DNA of 64,000 nt, taken from positions 62,001-126,000 of the forward strand of contig NZ_VDEZ01000006.1 of assembly GCF_017922435.1 (NCBI RefSeq). The letters run 5' to 3'. The translations under genes were made by a program, and so were the position numbers. The DNA is from Thalassospira sp. ER-Se-21-Dark. Its GTDB lineage: Bacteria > Pseudomonadota > Alphaproteobacteria > Rhodospirillales > Thalassospiraceae. This document shows positions 47,956-57,535 of the stretch, piece after piece. Under the pieces are notes generated by a model that saw only the letters and a program-made list of their open reading frames with translations, was not told the DNA's origin and made no database searches. Position 1 is the stretch's first letter; the number at the start of each line of letters is the position of its first letter.

Positions 47956-49566
47956 CTAGAGGCCGCTTTCTTCCCAGGATTGCTTTTTACGATAGATTGT
48001 CGACGGGCTGACACCCAGGGCATCGGCTGCACGCGGGATGGATCCGCCACAACGCTCGATTGCCTCTTCGATTGCCTGCTTTTCAACTTGCCAAAGCGGC
48101 TTGATCTCGCCAAATCCCAGCCTTCCGGACCCGGATGCTGACGGCGACAATGCGGTTTGATCTTCGCCCCCAAAGTTGCCCCCCGCACCAGCACCAAGCA
48201 GTTGGTTACTGCGCCCGGAATTATGGTTTTCGACAACCTTGCGCATTTGCCGGGCACCGGCAAGAAAGGCCAGCGCCTCCGGATCACCGGCCCAATGACG
48301 TCCGGGACCGCCCGGCTCGTTTGAAACAACCGGATGGGGTGGCGGGGCTTCAATCGTCCCCGATCCGAACTGGTCACCGTCCGTGCCGCTATTGACCGGC
48401 CTTGGCACCATTGAAAGCGCCACCTCGGTCCCGTTATTGAGCACAACAATGTTACGGATGATATTTTGCAACTGGCGAATATTGCCCGGCCAGGAATACC
48501 GTGCAAACAGGGCGGAAACTTCGGGACTGAACCGTTCGAAATCGCGGCCTTCCTCGCGCGTGAAGCGTTGCAGGTAGAAATTGGCAATTTGCAGGATATC
48601 GTTATCGCGATCGCGCAGGGGCGGCATGTGCAGCGGAATAACGTGCAAACGGTAATAAAGGTCTTCGCGGAACCGACCGGAACGAACTTCTTCAAGTGGA
48701 TCGCGGTTGGTCGCACAGACAAAGCGCACGTCAACTTTTTCTATCGAACTGCCGCCGACTTTCTGGAATGACCCGGTCTGGATAAACCGCAGAAGCTTGG
48801 TCTGCAGATCCAGATCCATTTCGCAAATTTCATCCAGAAACAGCGTGCCGCCATCCGCACGATGTGCTGCCCCTTCGCGGTCGGAAACAGCACCGGTAAA
48901 CGCCCCTTTGACGTGACCGAAAATCTCGCTTTCCATAAGGTCTTTGGGAATGGCACCGCAGTTCAGCGGAATGAACGGATCCTTTGCCCGTTCCGAACGA
49001 CGATGGATTGCCTCGGCGGCGAGTTCCTTACCCGTACCGGATTCACCGGTGATAAAGACAGTCGCACGGCTGGGGGCGGCATTTTCGATAATGCGATAGA
49101 TATCACGCATGTTTTCCGACCCGCCGATGATGTCGAAATACATCTCGTCGGCATCGGGACTTTCCAGATCAATATCCGGGGCAGTCTGCAGGGCGGGCGC
49201 ACCTTTGATCGCCTTTGTCACGGTGTCGCGTAACTTGTCTGCGGTGAAGGGTTTTAACAGGAAATCCCATGCCCCTTCGCGCATCGCCTCGACCGCGACA
49301 TTGATCGACCCGTGGGCCGTGATAACAACAATTTTGCAATCCGGTGCGATTTGCGCGGCAGCGCGAAGAACCTCGCGCCCGTCCATATCGGGCAAAATAA
49401 GATCAAGAACAAGGACATCCGGCGGATCATGGCGCAAACGTTCTATGGCGTTTGTGCCGCTGACGACGTGATCAACAACGTGACCATCGGCACGCAAGTA
49501 ATCCTGATACACGCGCGCCAGCGACAGCGTATCTTCCACAATTACAATGCGTGCCTGCTCTGGCAT
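47956..49566 (-). CDS. sigma-54-dependent response regulator (NtrC/LuxO type)
   Basis: 536 residues from the ATG at 49566. Receiver domain about 5-120 with phospho-acceptor D55 ([10 protein letters not shown]); AAA+ domain about 160-395 with Walker A GESGTGKE and the sigma-54 contact GAFTGA; then an unusual linker of about 90 residues rich in Gly/Pro/Ser; Fis-type helix-turn-helix at the end ([22 protein letters not shown]). No histidine kinase gene is adjacent. It diverges from the STAS/PP2C pair. Confidence 0.92.
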   Translation of the reverse strand: MPEQARIVIVEDTLSLARVYQDYLRADGHVVDHVVSGTNAIERLRHDPPDVLVLDLILPDMDGREVLRAAAQIAPDCKIVVITAHGSINVAVEAMREGAWDFLLKPFTADKLRDTVTKAIKGAPALQTAPDIDLESPDADEMYFDIIGGSENMRDIYRIIENAAPSRATVFITGESGTGKELAAEAIHRRSERAKDPFIPLNCGAIPKDLMESEIFGHVKGAFTGAVSDREGAAHRADGGTLFLDEICEMDLDLQTKLLRFIQTGSFQKVGGSSIEKVDVRFVCATNRDPLEEVRSGRFREDLYYRLHVIPLHMPPLRDRDNDILQIANFYLQRFTREEGRDFERFSPEVSALFARYSWPGNIRQLQNIIRNIVVLNNGTEVALSMVPRPVNSGTDGDQFGSGTIEAPPPHPVVSNEPGGPGRHWAGDPEALAFLAGARQMRKVVENHNSGRSNQLLGAGAGGNFGGEDQTALSPSASGSGRLGFGEIKPLWQVEKQAIEEAIERCGGSIPRAADALGVSPSTIYRKKQSWEESGL

Positions 49567-49748
49567 TTTCTTGTTCGTATCCCGATATACCAATGTAGGT
49601 CAGCATACCGATAGTGTTGCTCATCTCACAACTACTAACATGTATTGCAGTCACTACCCAAACCATACACAATCAGATTAACGTTAAGAAAAGCATAGTC
49701 TTGGCCGGGTTTCCGCCACTGGCCAAACGCTTCAAGGAGAGTCCAGAC

Positions 49749-50054
49749 TTGAATTACAAGACAGATTTCGCCAATGGAACAACCACAGTCGAAGTGACCG
49801 GTCGCTTCACATTCGGCGATCATTCGAGCTTCCGCAAACTGATCGAAGAAGTTCGCGGACATGGCTCGTCCACGCTTGTTCTGGACATTTCCGGTGTCGA
49901 TTTCATTGACTCTGCCGGTCTTGGCATGTTGCTGCTTGCACGCGACGAGGGCGAAAAATCCAACACAAACGTCATCCTGCGTGGCGCACAGGGACAGGTC
50001 AAGCGCATGCTTGAAGTTGCCCGCTTCGATACCTTGTTCCAGCTGGAAAACTAA
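49749..50054 (+). CDS. STAS-domain anti-sigma-factor antagonist
   Basis: 101 residues, TTG start with AAGGAGAG eight bases upstream; the longer frame is not homologous. STAS fold with the regulatory serine in DISGVDFIDSAGLGMLL, as in SpoIIAA/RsbV. When unphosphorylated it would bind an anti-sigma kinase; the PP2C protein encoded three bases downstream contains both a kinase-like and a phosphatase domain and is the evident partner. Confidence 0.9.
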   Translation: MNYKTDFANGTTTVEVTGRFTFGDHSSFRKLIEEVRGHGSSTLVLDISGVDFIDSAGLGMLLLARDEGEKSNTNVILRGAQGQVKRMLEVARFDTLFQLEN

Positions 50055-50057
50055 TCA

Positions 50058-52118
50058 ATGCCTGTTGGCCGAGATTCACGTGCAAAGTACTTGGTTGCCG
50101 TGCCGCACTCCGTCGCGCAAGACGACCTTTCAAAGCTTGTCGCGGGGATAAACCTGTGGGACGCGACAGAAGCTGTTTCGGCCAAATACATATCAGGGCA
50201 ATCGCCCGAGGATTTTTCCAGCCAACGGCGTTTTTCATTTTGTATTTTGCCTTCACAGGTCGGTCGCGACTGGCTTGGCAGCCTGATCCGTCTAAATTGC
50301 GACACCTTTGTTGAATGTTTCCCGGAACTCGACCTTGGCGACTTGGCGCCGCTGGTCGGTAAGAAATCACTGCCAAAACATGACCTGTTGGTCTGTCTTT
50401 CAACACGCAGCGCCTATCATTTACCGGTGGCGCGCAAATTTGTGACCAGCCTTCGCCATCGCAGTCTGATTGGTGATGGCGTCGCGTCCTCGGTTGAAAT
50501 GGCCGTGCAGGAAGCATTCGCCAACTCGCTCATACATGGCAATCTCGAACTTGCAACCGGCGGCCATCTGTCGATGGATCGCTTCAAGGAGCTCGGCGAA
50601 GAAACCGAACGCCGCCTTGCATCCGGCCACCATGGCGCCCGTGCAATTATCCTGACAGCGCGTCGGCGCAAAAATGGCCAAGTCGTCATCACCATCAATG
50701 ATCAGGGCAACGGATTTTCACCGCCTGATGCAAACGCAACCGCCCCGATTTCGCGTAAGGACACGACCTTTGGCCGCGGCCTCCCCCTGATCAGAAGCCT
50801 GTGTCACTCTGTGAATTTTCTGCGGAATGGCCGCACGATCGAACTGACTTTTGATGACAGTCAAAGCACGACGGCGTTGGGCGACACGGCATTCCTCAAT
50901 GATCTTGAAACACGCCTGACGACGTCGCCCGATGCACTGCGTATTGCACAGAACGCAACGATCCTGATTGCCGACGACACCCTGTTATCGCGTGAAATCA
51001 TTGCGTCATATCTTCGGGCTGACGGGTTTACCAATCTGGTTTTTGCCAAGGATGGTGAGGATGCGATTGCCCAGATCAAGGCGCATAATCCCGATCTGAT
51101 CATTCTTGATATCATCATGCCGAAACTGGATGGTTATGCCGTATGCAAGGCCGTCCGTGCTGATCCTGCCTATGCAAAAACCCCGATCATCGCCCAAACC
51201 GCCCTTGAGGAGAACGAAGGACGCACGCGCATTTTCGATGACGGAGCGACGGACCTTATTCTCAAACCGCTCAACAAGGCAGAACTGATTGCACGCACCA
51301 AGATCCATCTCGAAAACCGGCTTTTGGTGCAGCAACTTCAGGCCTATCAGGCACGCACCCAGTCGGAACTGGAACTTGCGCGCAACATGCAGGAAAACCT
51401 GAACCCGACACCGGAACACTATCGTGGGGTCGGTATGGATTACGGCATGCGGATCAGTGCGACATTCCAGATGTCGTCCGAGCTTGGTGGTGATATGTGG
51501 GGGTTGGTACCGATTGATGCCCATCGGCTTGGCGTTTATATCGTTGATTTCGCAGGTCACGGGCTTGGTGCGGCACTCAACACCTTCCGCCTGCATTCCC
51601 TGATATGGTCCGAACAAGTCGACGATCAGACGCCAGATGTGTATTTGCAGCGGCTTAATCGTCATCTCAAGGGGCTTTTACCTGTCGGGCAATATGCGAC
51701 AATGCTGTATGGCATCGTTGATCGGCAAAACAACACATTTGCCTATGCCAGTGCCGCCTGCACGTCACCTGTTCTGGGCAACACTGCGACCGGCGAGGCA
51801 CGCTATCTTGATGGTTCGGGGGTGCCACTTGGCGTTATCAGGGACGCCCGCTATGAAACCCGCGAAGTCCCGTTCGACAAGGACAGTTTCCTGCTGCTTT
51901 ACAGCGATGCACTGATCGAAACAACCTTGGACAATGGTCAGTTTCTCTGTGAGGCAGGCTTGCTCAAGATGTTGCAAGACACCGTTCTGGAAGGCGGTCG
52001 TGACATTGATCTTGCCGCACAGATTGCCGATCAGTTCATGGACCGTGCACCGGCAAAGCTTGATGATGATTTCACGATCGTTTCCCTGCAAGCAGCCAAT
52101 ATCCCGTCTGCTGGCTAG
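50058..52118 (+). CDS. fused HATPase-REC-PP2C partner-switching regulator
   Basis: 686 residues. About 1-110: unassigned. About 125-270: RsbW-type HATPase with E152/N156 in QEAFANSLIHGN and the DQGNG box at 215-219. About 301-420: receiver with D306/D307, phospho-acceptor D351 and K403. A helical linker (RTQSELELARNMQENLNP) leads to a SpoIIE/RsbU phosphatase (about 465-680) with metal ligands in GGD (D479), DFAGHG (D497) and the final DD (669-670). It could phosphorylate and dephosphorylate the STAS protein under phospho-relay control. The order differs from the REC-PP2C-HATPase layout of Pseudomonas HsbR. Confidence 0.88.
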   Translation: MPVGRDSRAKYLVAVPHSVAQDDLSKLVAGINLWDATEAVSAKYISGQSPEDFSSQRRFSFCILPSQVGRDWLGSLIRLNCDTFVECFPELDLGDLAPLVGKKSLPKHDLLVCLSTRSAYHLPVARKFVTSLRHRSLIGDGVASSVEMAVQEAFANSLIHGNLELATGGHLSMDRFKELGEETERRLASGHHGARAIILTARRRKNGQVVITINDQGNGFSPPDANATAPISRKDTTFGRGLPLIRSLCHSVNFLRNGRTIELTFDDSQSTTALGDTAFLNDLETRLTTSPDALRIAQNATILIADDTLLSREIIASYLRADGFTNLVFAKDGEDAIAQIKAHNPDLIILDIIMPKLDGYAVCKAVRADPAYAKTPIIAQTALEENEGRTRIFDDGATDLILKPLNKAELIARTKIHLENRLLVQQLQAYQARTQSELELARNMQENLNPTPEHYRGVGMDYGMRISATFQMSSELGGDMWGLVPIDAHRLGVYIVDFAGHGLGAALNTFRLHSLIWSEQVDDQTPDVYLQRLNRHLKGLLPVGQYATMLYGIVDRQNNTFAYASAACTSPVLGNTATGEARYLDGSGVPLGVIRDARYETREVPFDKDSFLLLYSDALIETTLDNGQFLCEAGLLKMLQDTVLEGGRDIDLAAQIADQFMDRAPAKLDDDFTIVSLQAANIPSAG

Positions 52119-52130
52119 GCACCTGCAAGA

Positions 52131-52742
52131 TTAGGAAACGCCACACCCACGACCAATGGTGGACTGGATCAGGTCGCCAAACGGCTCGACATCACCCCAT
52201 ATGACCTGTGCATGGTCAAATGTCGGTTGCGGTCGGGTCTCGCGGTCATCATGCGAAACGGTATGCATACGGCTTGCAACCACGGTCCGTATCAGGTTGG
52301 CAAGCCCTTTGCGCGCGCCGGCATGATCGGGTTCAGCAGCAAGAACAGCACCGAGTTGATCAAGTGCGCGCATCTTGTCCCGGCATCCCAGCAAATCAGC
52401 GGCAAGTACGCGCAACTCCCGCGCATCGGGGCGCAGGCTGATGGCGATTTCAAGATGTTCAAGCCCAAGGTCACGGCGGCCGGTCTGGATATAAACCCTT
52501 GTAAGGCCCAGATGCGTCGCCCCATCAAGATCATCAATCAGCAACGCTCGACCAAACGCATTCAGCGCAAGATCACAAAGACCAAGATCAAGCAAAACGT
52601 GGCCCAGCACACGAAGGCGGGCAGGCTGGTCGGGAAGACTGTCGATCAGACCGCGCAGACGGGTGCGGATTTCCGGGGCAAGATCAATATCGCCCGTAAT
52701 CGCCATTGCGGATGTTTGCAAAATCTCTGTCTGCGACGACAT
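52131..52742 (-). CDS. TPR-repeat protein
   Basis: 203 residues from the ATG at 52742. About three tetratricopeptide repeats between residues 35 and 145 (LGLCDLALNAFGRALLIDDLDGATHLGLTRVYIQTGRRDLGLEHLEIAISLRPDARELRVLAADLLG). No signal sequence. It is convergent with the PP2C gene and lies ahead of nothing obvious. A scaffold or adaptor role is the usual guess; unknown. Confidence 0.75.
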   Translation of the reverse strand: MSSQTEILQTSAMAITGDIDLAPEIRTRLRGLIDSLPDQPARLRVLGHVLLDLGLCDLALNAFGRALLIDDLDGATHLGLTRVYIQTGRRDLGLEHLEIAISLRPDARELRVLAADLLGCRDKMRALDQLGAVLAAEPDHAGARKGLANLIRTVVASRMHTVSHDDRETRPQPTFDHAQVIWGDVEPFGDLIQSTIGRGCGVS

Positions 52743-52906
52743 GGTCAACGGCCTCGTTCCCGCCAAAAATCGGGACCGGTGGTTGTGCCATTTCACAATA
52801 TACCGTTCCCGCTTTTGACAGAGTAGCGCCATCTGGTTGCAGGAAGATTAACCGAGTCGCAGCTTATCACATCCAGGGGCCTAGGTTTACGGCACTTGGC
52901 CCGCCG

Positions 52907-54859
52907 TCACTTGCCAACACCTTCGACCAACGCATCAAGTTTGACTTCGCGAACCGGGCGGGCAAAGAAATATCCCTGCATCAGTCGCCCACCCAACGTG
53001 ATGATCACATCGCGCTGGCTATCGTTTTCGATCCCTTCCAGCACGCAATCAATGCCAAGGTTCTGGCACATATCTATCACCGTCTTGACGATACGGCGGC
53101 TGCGTTCGTTATGCGAGAGCGGGGCGACAAAGCTGCGATCAACCTTGAGCACGTCAAATTCAAGTTCGTGGACATAGCGCAGGCTGGAATAACCGATGCC
53201 GAAATCATCAAGGGCAATGCGCGCCCCATGATCGCGCAAATACCGGATGCTGGTTCGGGCAGCCTCAAAATCACGCAAGAACGCCGTTTCAGTGACTTCA
53301 AAGGTCAATCTTCCCGGGTCGATGCGATGCTTTTTGATCTCGTCGATCAGCCACTCGACCGTATCGGACAGAACAATATCGCGCGCCGACAGGTTAAACG
53401 ATACGGGCAGGTTTTCCGGCCAGTCCTGCATATCAACCATCAGCTTTTCGAACAAAACCCGTGTCAGAAAACCGACCTGGCCAGTTTTTTCTGCCACCGG
53501 AAAGAACGTGCCTGGCGAAACCGCGCCCATCTGGGCACTTTCCCAACGTGCAAGCGCCTCAAGCGAGCTCACCTGCCCGGATCGAATATCAAATACCGGT
53601 TGGTAATGCAGGCTGAGCTCGGTCGATAAATCCGCCTTGCGCAGCGCCTGTTCGATCTGGGAGTCATGGCGAATCAGTGTTTCGTGGTGGGCGGCAAACA
53701 AAACCGCCTCGCCGCGTGCATTCTTTTTCGCATGGTAAAGCGCAAAGTCAGCACGCTCGAACAGACCGTTCGGGCTGCGCGCCACTGTGGGATAGGTCGC
53801 AAACCCCAGTGATGCCGAAACCTGCACGGTCACACCATTTAGGACAAAAGGTCGATTGAGCGCGTCACAAAGCTCCTTGCCAAGGGCAATCAGTTCGAGT
53901 GCGTCGTCATAGCCCTTAAGCAACAATCCGAACTCATCCCCGCCCAAACGCGCCAGAAGCGTATCGTGACCAAGGACTTTGCGAAGCCGCCTGCCCGCCT
54001 GCTGCAACAGCTCATCTCCCGACGGGTGACCATGCACATCATTGACCGGTTTGAAACCGTCCAGATCAATCATCGCCACCGCGAATGTTTCATTCTCGGT
54101 GGCGGCATTCACCCTATCTTCCAGCACGGAAAAAAAGGCCCGGCGGTTGGATAAACCGGTCAACGGATCAATCAGCGCCAATGCCTCGTTCTGGCGCGAC
54201 AGTTCGATCATCGTCTGGTGCTGTGCTTCAAGGTCGTTCTGGGTCTGGATCAGGCCAGAAAAATTGGCATAGAAGCTTCGGATGATCTGAATGATCATCA
54301 ACGACACAAGCGCCATATTGACCGCGATCGCGACATAAACTTCGTTGCCGCTGGTGCCGAAGAAGAACACGAAGGTGCCCAGCACAATCGCAACAACCAG
54401 CAGTGCCGCCGGCGGAAAATTCACCAGACAGAAAATACAGCCAACAACCGTGATCGATATGAAATAGGCAACGTGGCCGCGCTGATACGCATCGCCATAA
54501 TCAAACATCGTGATCGCCCAAAGGGTGAACAGGACGGATATCACCACCGCCAGCACCCTGATGCGCTTGAGATGTTTGATACAGACATCAATGTCACCGA
54601 CATCAACGCGGGCGCGGTTCCAGGCAACCGCACGAATAATACAAATGACACCGAGAACAATCACCGCATGGACTGTCATCCAGTCGGGTGCTGTTCCGTA
54701 ATGGGTATAGGCAAGGGCCACCGCGTTGGCCAGCAGCAGCATATAAAGGACAGGTATCTGACGCGAAAGAGCACCAACCTGCGCGCGCAACAGTTCCGGC
54801 TTGTCTGTCCGAATTTTTAACGTGTCGGCAAAACCTTGCCAGAAACTACCGGCTGCCAC
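52907..54859 (-). CDS. membrane GGDEF-EAL protein (c-di-GMP synthesis/degradation)
   Basis: 650 residues, GTG start. About five or six N-terminal membrane spans (35-190), coiled coil, GGDEF domain with DPLTGLSNRRAFF and intact RLGGDEF, then EAL domain with EALARW, NLSARD, EVTETAF, DDFGIGYSSLRY, KVDRSFV and EGIEND: the full set of catalytic residues. Both activities are possible. The compact multi-span sensor resembles MASE-type domains. Confidence 0.93.
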   Translation of the reverse strand: MAAGSFWQGFADTLKIRTDKPELLRAQVGALSRQIPVLYMLLLANAVALAYTHYGTAPDWMTVHAVIVLGVICIIRAVAWNRARVDVGDIDVCIKHLKRIRVLAVVISVLFTLWAITMFDYGDAYQRGHVAYFISITVVGCIFCLVNFPPAALLVVAIVLGTFVFFFGTSGNEVYVAIAVNMALVSLMIIQIIRSFYANFSGLIQTQNDLEAQHQTMIELSRQNEALALIDPLTGLSNRRAFFSVLEDRVNAATENETFAVAMIDLDGFKPVNDVHGHPSGDELLQQAGRRLRKVLGHDTLLARLGGDEFGLLLKGYDDALELIALGKELCDALNRPFVLNGVTVQVSASLGFATYPTVARSPNGLFERADFALYHAKKNARGEAVLFAAHHETLIRHDSQIEQALRKADLSTELSLHYQPVFDIRSGQVSSLEALARWESAQMGAVSPGTFFPVAEKTGQVGFLTRVLFEKLMVDMQDWPENLPVSFNLSARDIVLSDTVEWLIDEIKKHRIDPGRLTFEVTETAFLRDFEAARTSIRYLRDHGARIALDDFGIGYSSLRYVHELEFDVLKVDRSFVAPLSHNERSRRIVKTVIDMCQNLGIDCVLEGIENDSQRDVIITLGGRLMQGYFFARPVREVKLDALVEGVGK

Positions 54860-54998
54860 TTGTCCCAGACCTAACGCGTTCTTTATCCCGAAAAAATACT
54901 ATACAGGAAAAGTGCGACCGAACATCACTGATTGCAAGCGGCGTCTAAATACACCTGCCCCGAATATCCCGGGATCTGTTTGTTTTGGCCAAGCCTGG

Positions 54999-55355
54999 TT
55001 ACTTCTTGGCAGTTCGGCCCTTTTGTGCCTGTGAACGGCGCGCAGCCCCAAGCGCCAACGTGGCAAATTCAAGAATTTGTTCTTCATTATCAAGCCATTC
55101 ACCAGGCACCTCAAAATAAGACAGCGTCACCGGCCTTCCCGACGGTACGGCAAATGGCTGCATCCCCATCGCATCAAAGCGCTCCTTGGTCTGTGCGTCT
55201 CCTTTGAGATACAGGACATCATCGGAAATGATCGCAAAGAAGGCGCCGTCACAATAAAGCCCGACGGCGCCAAACATCCGTCTGGACCTGATGTGCCCCA
55301 AAGGTGCCAGCAGCTCTGACACCAACAGAACGAACTCGCTATCGTCCGATGCCAT
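54999..55355 (-). CDS. TfoX N-terminal-domain protein
   Basis: 118 residues. TfoX_N fold: LLAPLGHIRSRRMFGAVGLYCDGAFFAIISDDVLYLKGD, YFEVPGEWLDNEEQILEFATLAL, with a basic Arg/Lys tail. It overlaps the WYL regulator's end by 17 bases and is probably co-transcribed. Despite the name, single-domain members are not known competence regulators. Confidence 0.85.
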   Translation of the reverse strand: MASDDSEFVLLVSELLAPLGHIRSRRMFGAVGLYCDGAFFAIISDDVLYLKGDAQTKERFDAMGMQPFAVPSGRPVTLSYFEVPGEWLDNEEQILEFATLALGAARRSQAQKGRTAKK

Positions 55356-56043
55356 TAAGGATCTCGCCTTCAACACCTTCGGAAATCAGATAATCACGCA
55401 ATGACCGCCCCGGAACCGGGCGAAAGCGCGATGTCGATATCTCCATATGCGCAATCCGGTCGGCCCGAAAAACGCGAAAGGCCTCGCGCAATTCGCACCA
55501 GCTGGCCAGAAGCCACGTACTGCCAAAAAACAACATGCCAAGTGGCCAAACCCGGCGACGGGTATTGTCGCCCTTCGCATCGGTGTAATCGATATCGATC
55601 AGAAACCGTTCGCGAATGGCCCGCCTGAGGTCGGGCATCGAAATGGCAATCGGTTCCTGCGCGATTTCGGCAATCGCAATCGGAACACCCCCGACCAGAC
55701 CACGGATCTTTTCGGGCAGCACCGCCTCAATTTTGGTCAGGGCATCACCAGCGGCACGCGCCATCTGCGGATCGGTCCAGCTTTGAACCATGCGGGCCGC
55801 AACAACAAGCGCCTCGATCTCGTCGGCATCGAACATAAGCGGCGGCAAGTCATACCCATCACGCAGGATATAGCCAACGCCCGCCTCCCCCTCAACCGGG
55901 ACGCCCGATGCGGCAAGGTCGCGAATATCGCGGTAAATGGTGCGTTCGGAAACTTCAAGTTCCTCGGCCAGGTCACATGCGCGGCACAGTTTGCGTCGGC
56001 GCAAGATTTGAACAAGGCGAAATAATCGGTCAGCCCGTCTCAT
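55339..56043 (-). CDS. WYL-domain transcriptional regulator (YafY-like)
   Basis: 234 residues from the ATG at 56043. N-terminal HTH_11 (RLFRLVQILRRRKLCRACDLAEELEVSERTIYRDIRDLAASGVPVEGE) and a C-terminal WYL domain (RFLIDIDYTDAKGDNTRRRVWPLGMLFFGSTWLLASWCELREAFRVFRADRI). WYL domains sense ligands, often nucleic-acid or nucleotide type. It is divergent from a VOC gene with a perfect palindrome between, so regulation of both is likely. Confidence 0.9.
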   Translation of the reverse strand: MRRADRLFRLVQILRRRKLCRACDLAEELEVSERTIYRDIRDLAASGVPVEGEAGVGYILRDGYDLPPLMFDADEIEALVVAARMVQSWTDPQMARAAGDALTKIEAVLPEKIRGLVGGVPIAIAEIAQEPIAISMPDLRRAIRERFLIDIDYTDAKGDNTRRRVWPLGMLFFGSTWLLASWCELREAFRVFRADRIAHMEISTSRFRPVPGRSLRDYLISEGVEGEILNGIGR

Positions 56044-56084
56044 GATCACTCCTTTGTCATCCTGCCCCAAAAATTATCATACCG

Positions 56085-56108
56085 CTCCTGACAGGCTCCT
56101 GTCAGGAG
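56085..56108. promoter_or_regulatory. palindromic operator between WYL regulator and VOC gene
   Basis: CTCCTGACAGG (56085-56095) and CCTGTCAGGAG (56098-56108) form a perfect 11-2-11 inverted repeat in the divergent intergenic region; its TGACAGG/CCTGTCA core is the likely target of the adjacent WYL regulator. Confidence 0.7.
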
Positions 56109-56167
56109 GGATGTGCAACCATTGACAAATCGGGACAGGATTTACCCCCAACGTCAGGAGCATGACG

Positions 56168-56605
56168 ATGAAAGTCACCAACGCCTATCAGATCATCATC
56201 ACCGAAAAATTCACCCAAAGCCGCGCCTTTTACAAAAAGCTCGGCTTCACACCGGTCTTTGACGGTGACTGGTATTGCCAGCTTGTCTGGCCGTCCGCAC
56301 CATCCGTTCAGCTTGGCCTGATGAAACAGGGACACGAAACCCAGCCCGCCATGTTCCAGGCGGCCACCATCGGCGAAGGAACGGTTCTTACGCTGGAAGT
56401 CGAAGAAGCCCGCGATGCAGCGGATGAATTGCGAGAAGCCGGGTTTGAATTCGCCCTTGATGTCCGCGATGAACCTTGGGGCCAGCGCCATTTTGCCTTT
56501 CTTGATCCCAATGGCGTGCGCATCGACATCGCAAGTGCCACCGCCGAACTTTCCCCTGAATATGCCCAGCAGTTCAAGGAAACCGGCGAAGGCGTACTTG
56601 CCTGA
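56168..56605 (+). CDS. VOC-superfamily (glyoxalase-like) protein
   Basis: 145 residues from the second ATG (AGGAG seven bases upstream). Two beta-alpha-beta-beta-beta modules: ITEKFTQSRAFYKKLGFTPVFDGDWYCQLVW and FALDVRDEPWGQRHFAFLDPNGVRIDIA. Family members are metal-dependent lyases, dioxygenases or antibiotic-binding proteins. The Glu and His residues needed for a metal site are not obvious, so activity is uncertain. Likely under control of the divergent WYL regulator. Confidence 0.85.
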   Translation: MKVTNAYQIIITEKFTQSRAFYKKLGFTPVFDGDWYCQLVWPSAPSVQLGLMKQGHETQPAMFQAATIGEGTVLTLEVEEARDAADELREAGFEFALDVRDEPWGQRHFAFLDPNGVRIDIASATAELSPEYAQQFKETGEGVLA

Positions 56606-56641
56606 CCTCCCTCGCGCACCAAGCCCCGCAAACTTTCTGCC

Positions 56642-56674
56642 AACGGCCTGCCCAAGTGGCGGGCCGTTTCTTTT
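56642..56674 (+). terminator. terminator of the VOC gene
   Basis: AACGGCCTGCC (56642-56652) with GGCGGGCCGTT (56658-56668), one wobble pair, then TCTTTT. Confidence 0.75.
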
Positions 56675-57419
56675 AACCGAGCATCTTTGCAAACCGGGAT
56701 ATCGCCGTGGCGGCATCGGCGATGTTCTGGCTTTGGGTACGTCCGGAACTTTTGCGCGGCTTGAAGTCATGTTCACCGTCTTCAACCCAGTGAAGCGCAA
56801 TACGGTCCGAAAGCCCGTAACCCGCAATCTCATCCGGACTGCCAAACGGATCGCGCGTGCCATGACAGATCAGGCTCGGCGTTTTCAGGGTTTTAAGATG
56901 TTCTGTGCGCAGGTTTTCAGGTTTGCCCGGTGGATGGAACGGATAGCCAAGGCAAACAAGACCAGCGACACCAAGATTATCTGCCACCATGCTGGCGATC
57001 CGTCCGCCCATGGATTTTCCGCCGATGATCAACTTCTCTGCCCCGCCAACTGCGCGAACAACTTCACCGTAATGGTCGATCAAAACCGGTGCCCGATCCG
57101 GCCCACGCTTTTTGCCATCGATCCGGCGTTTGGCCATATAGGGGAATTCAAACCGTGCGACGCGTAAACCCGCCTTGGCCAGTTCGCCCGCCATTTCGTT
57201 CATGAACGGGCTGTCCATGGCTGCCCCTGCCCCATGGGCAAGAACAATCGTTCGGGCAGCATCTTCATCGCCATCAAACTGAAAATGGATTGGATCGGTG
57301 CTCAAAACAGGTTCCCCACAGACTGCCGCATATTGCTTAACGTCATACAGAACCCGCCGATATTCTCCAAGTCCGACATGGCCTTCATCTGGCGGGATCA
57401 CGCAAATACTCGCATCCAT
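56673..57419 (-). CDS. alpha/beta hydrolase of the TEX30/KANL3-like type
   Basis: 248 residues. IVLAHGAGAAMDSPFMNEMAGELAKAGLRVARFEFPYM is the oxyanion region; nucleophile Ser in GGKSMGGR; Asp in HGTRDPFG; His in DGEHDFKP. All three catalytic residues are in place. The substrate is unknown. The first 35 residues look less conserved, so the real start may be near VLSTDP. Confidence 0.85.
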   Translation of the reverse strand: MDASICVIPPDEGHVGLGEYRRVLYDVKQYAAVCGEPVLSTDPIHFQFDGDEDAARTIVLAHGAGAAMDSPFMNEMAGELAKAGLRVARFEFPYMAKRRIDGKKRGPDRAPVLIDHYGEVVRAVGGAEKLIIGGKSMGGRIASMVADNLGVAGLVCLGYPFHPPGKPENLRTEHLKTLKTPSLICHGTRDPFGSPDEIAGYGLSDRIALHWVEDGEHDFKPRKSSGRTQSQNIADAATAISRFAKMLG

Positions 57420-57535
57420 CGCACAAGCTGGCTATAATTGCGATCCCCACCTTGACGCCCCCCACAGGCGCCAGCACGCCATCACATCGCGCCACCCGCG
57501 ATCAGATGCCTTCCATAAATGACAAAGGCCGCATC

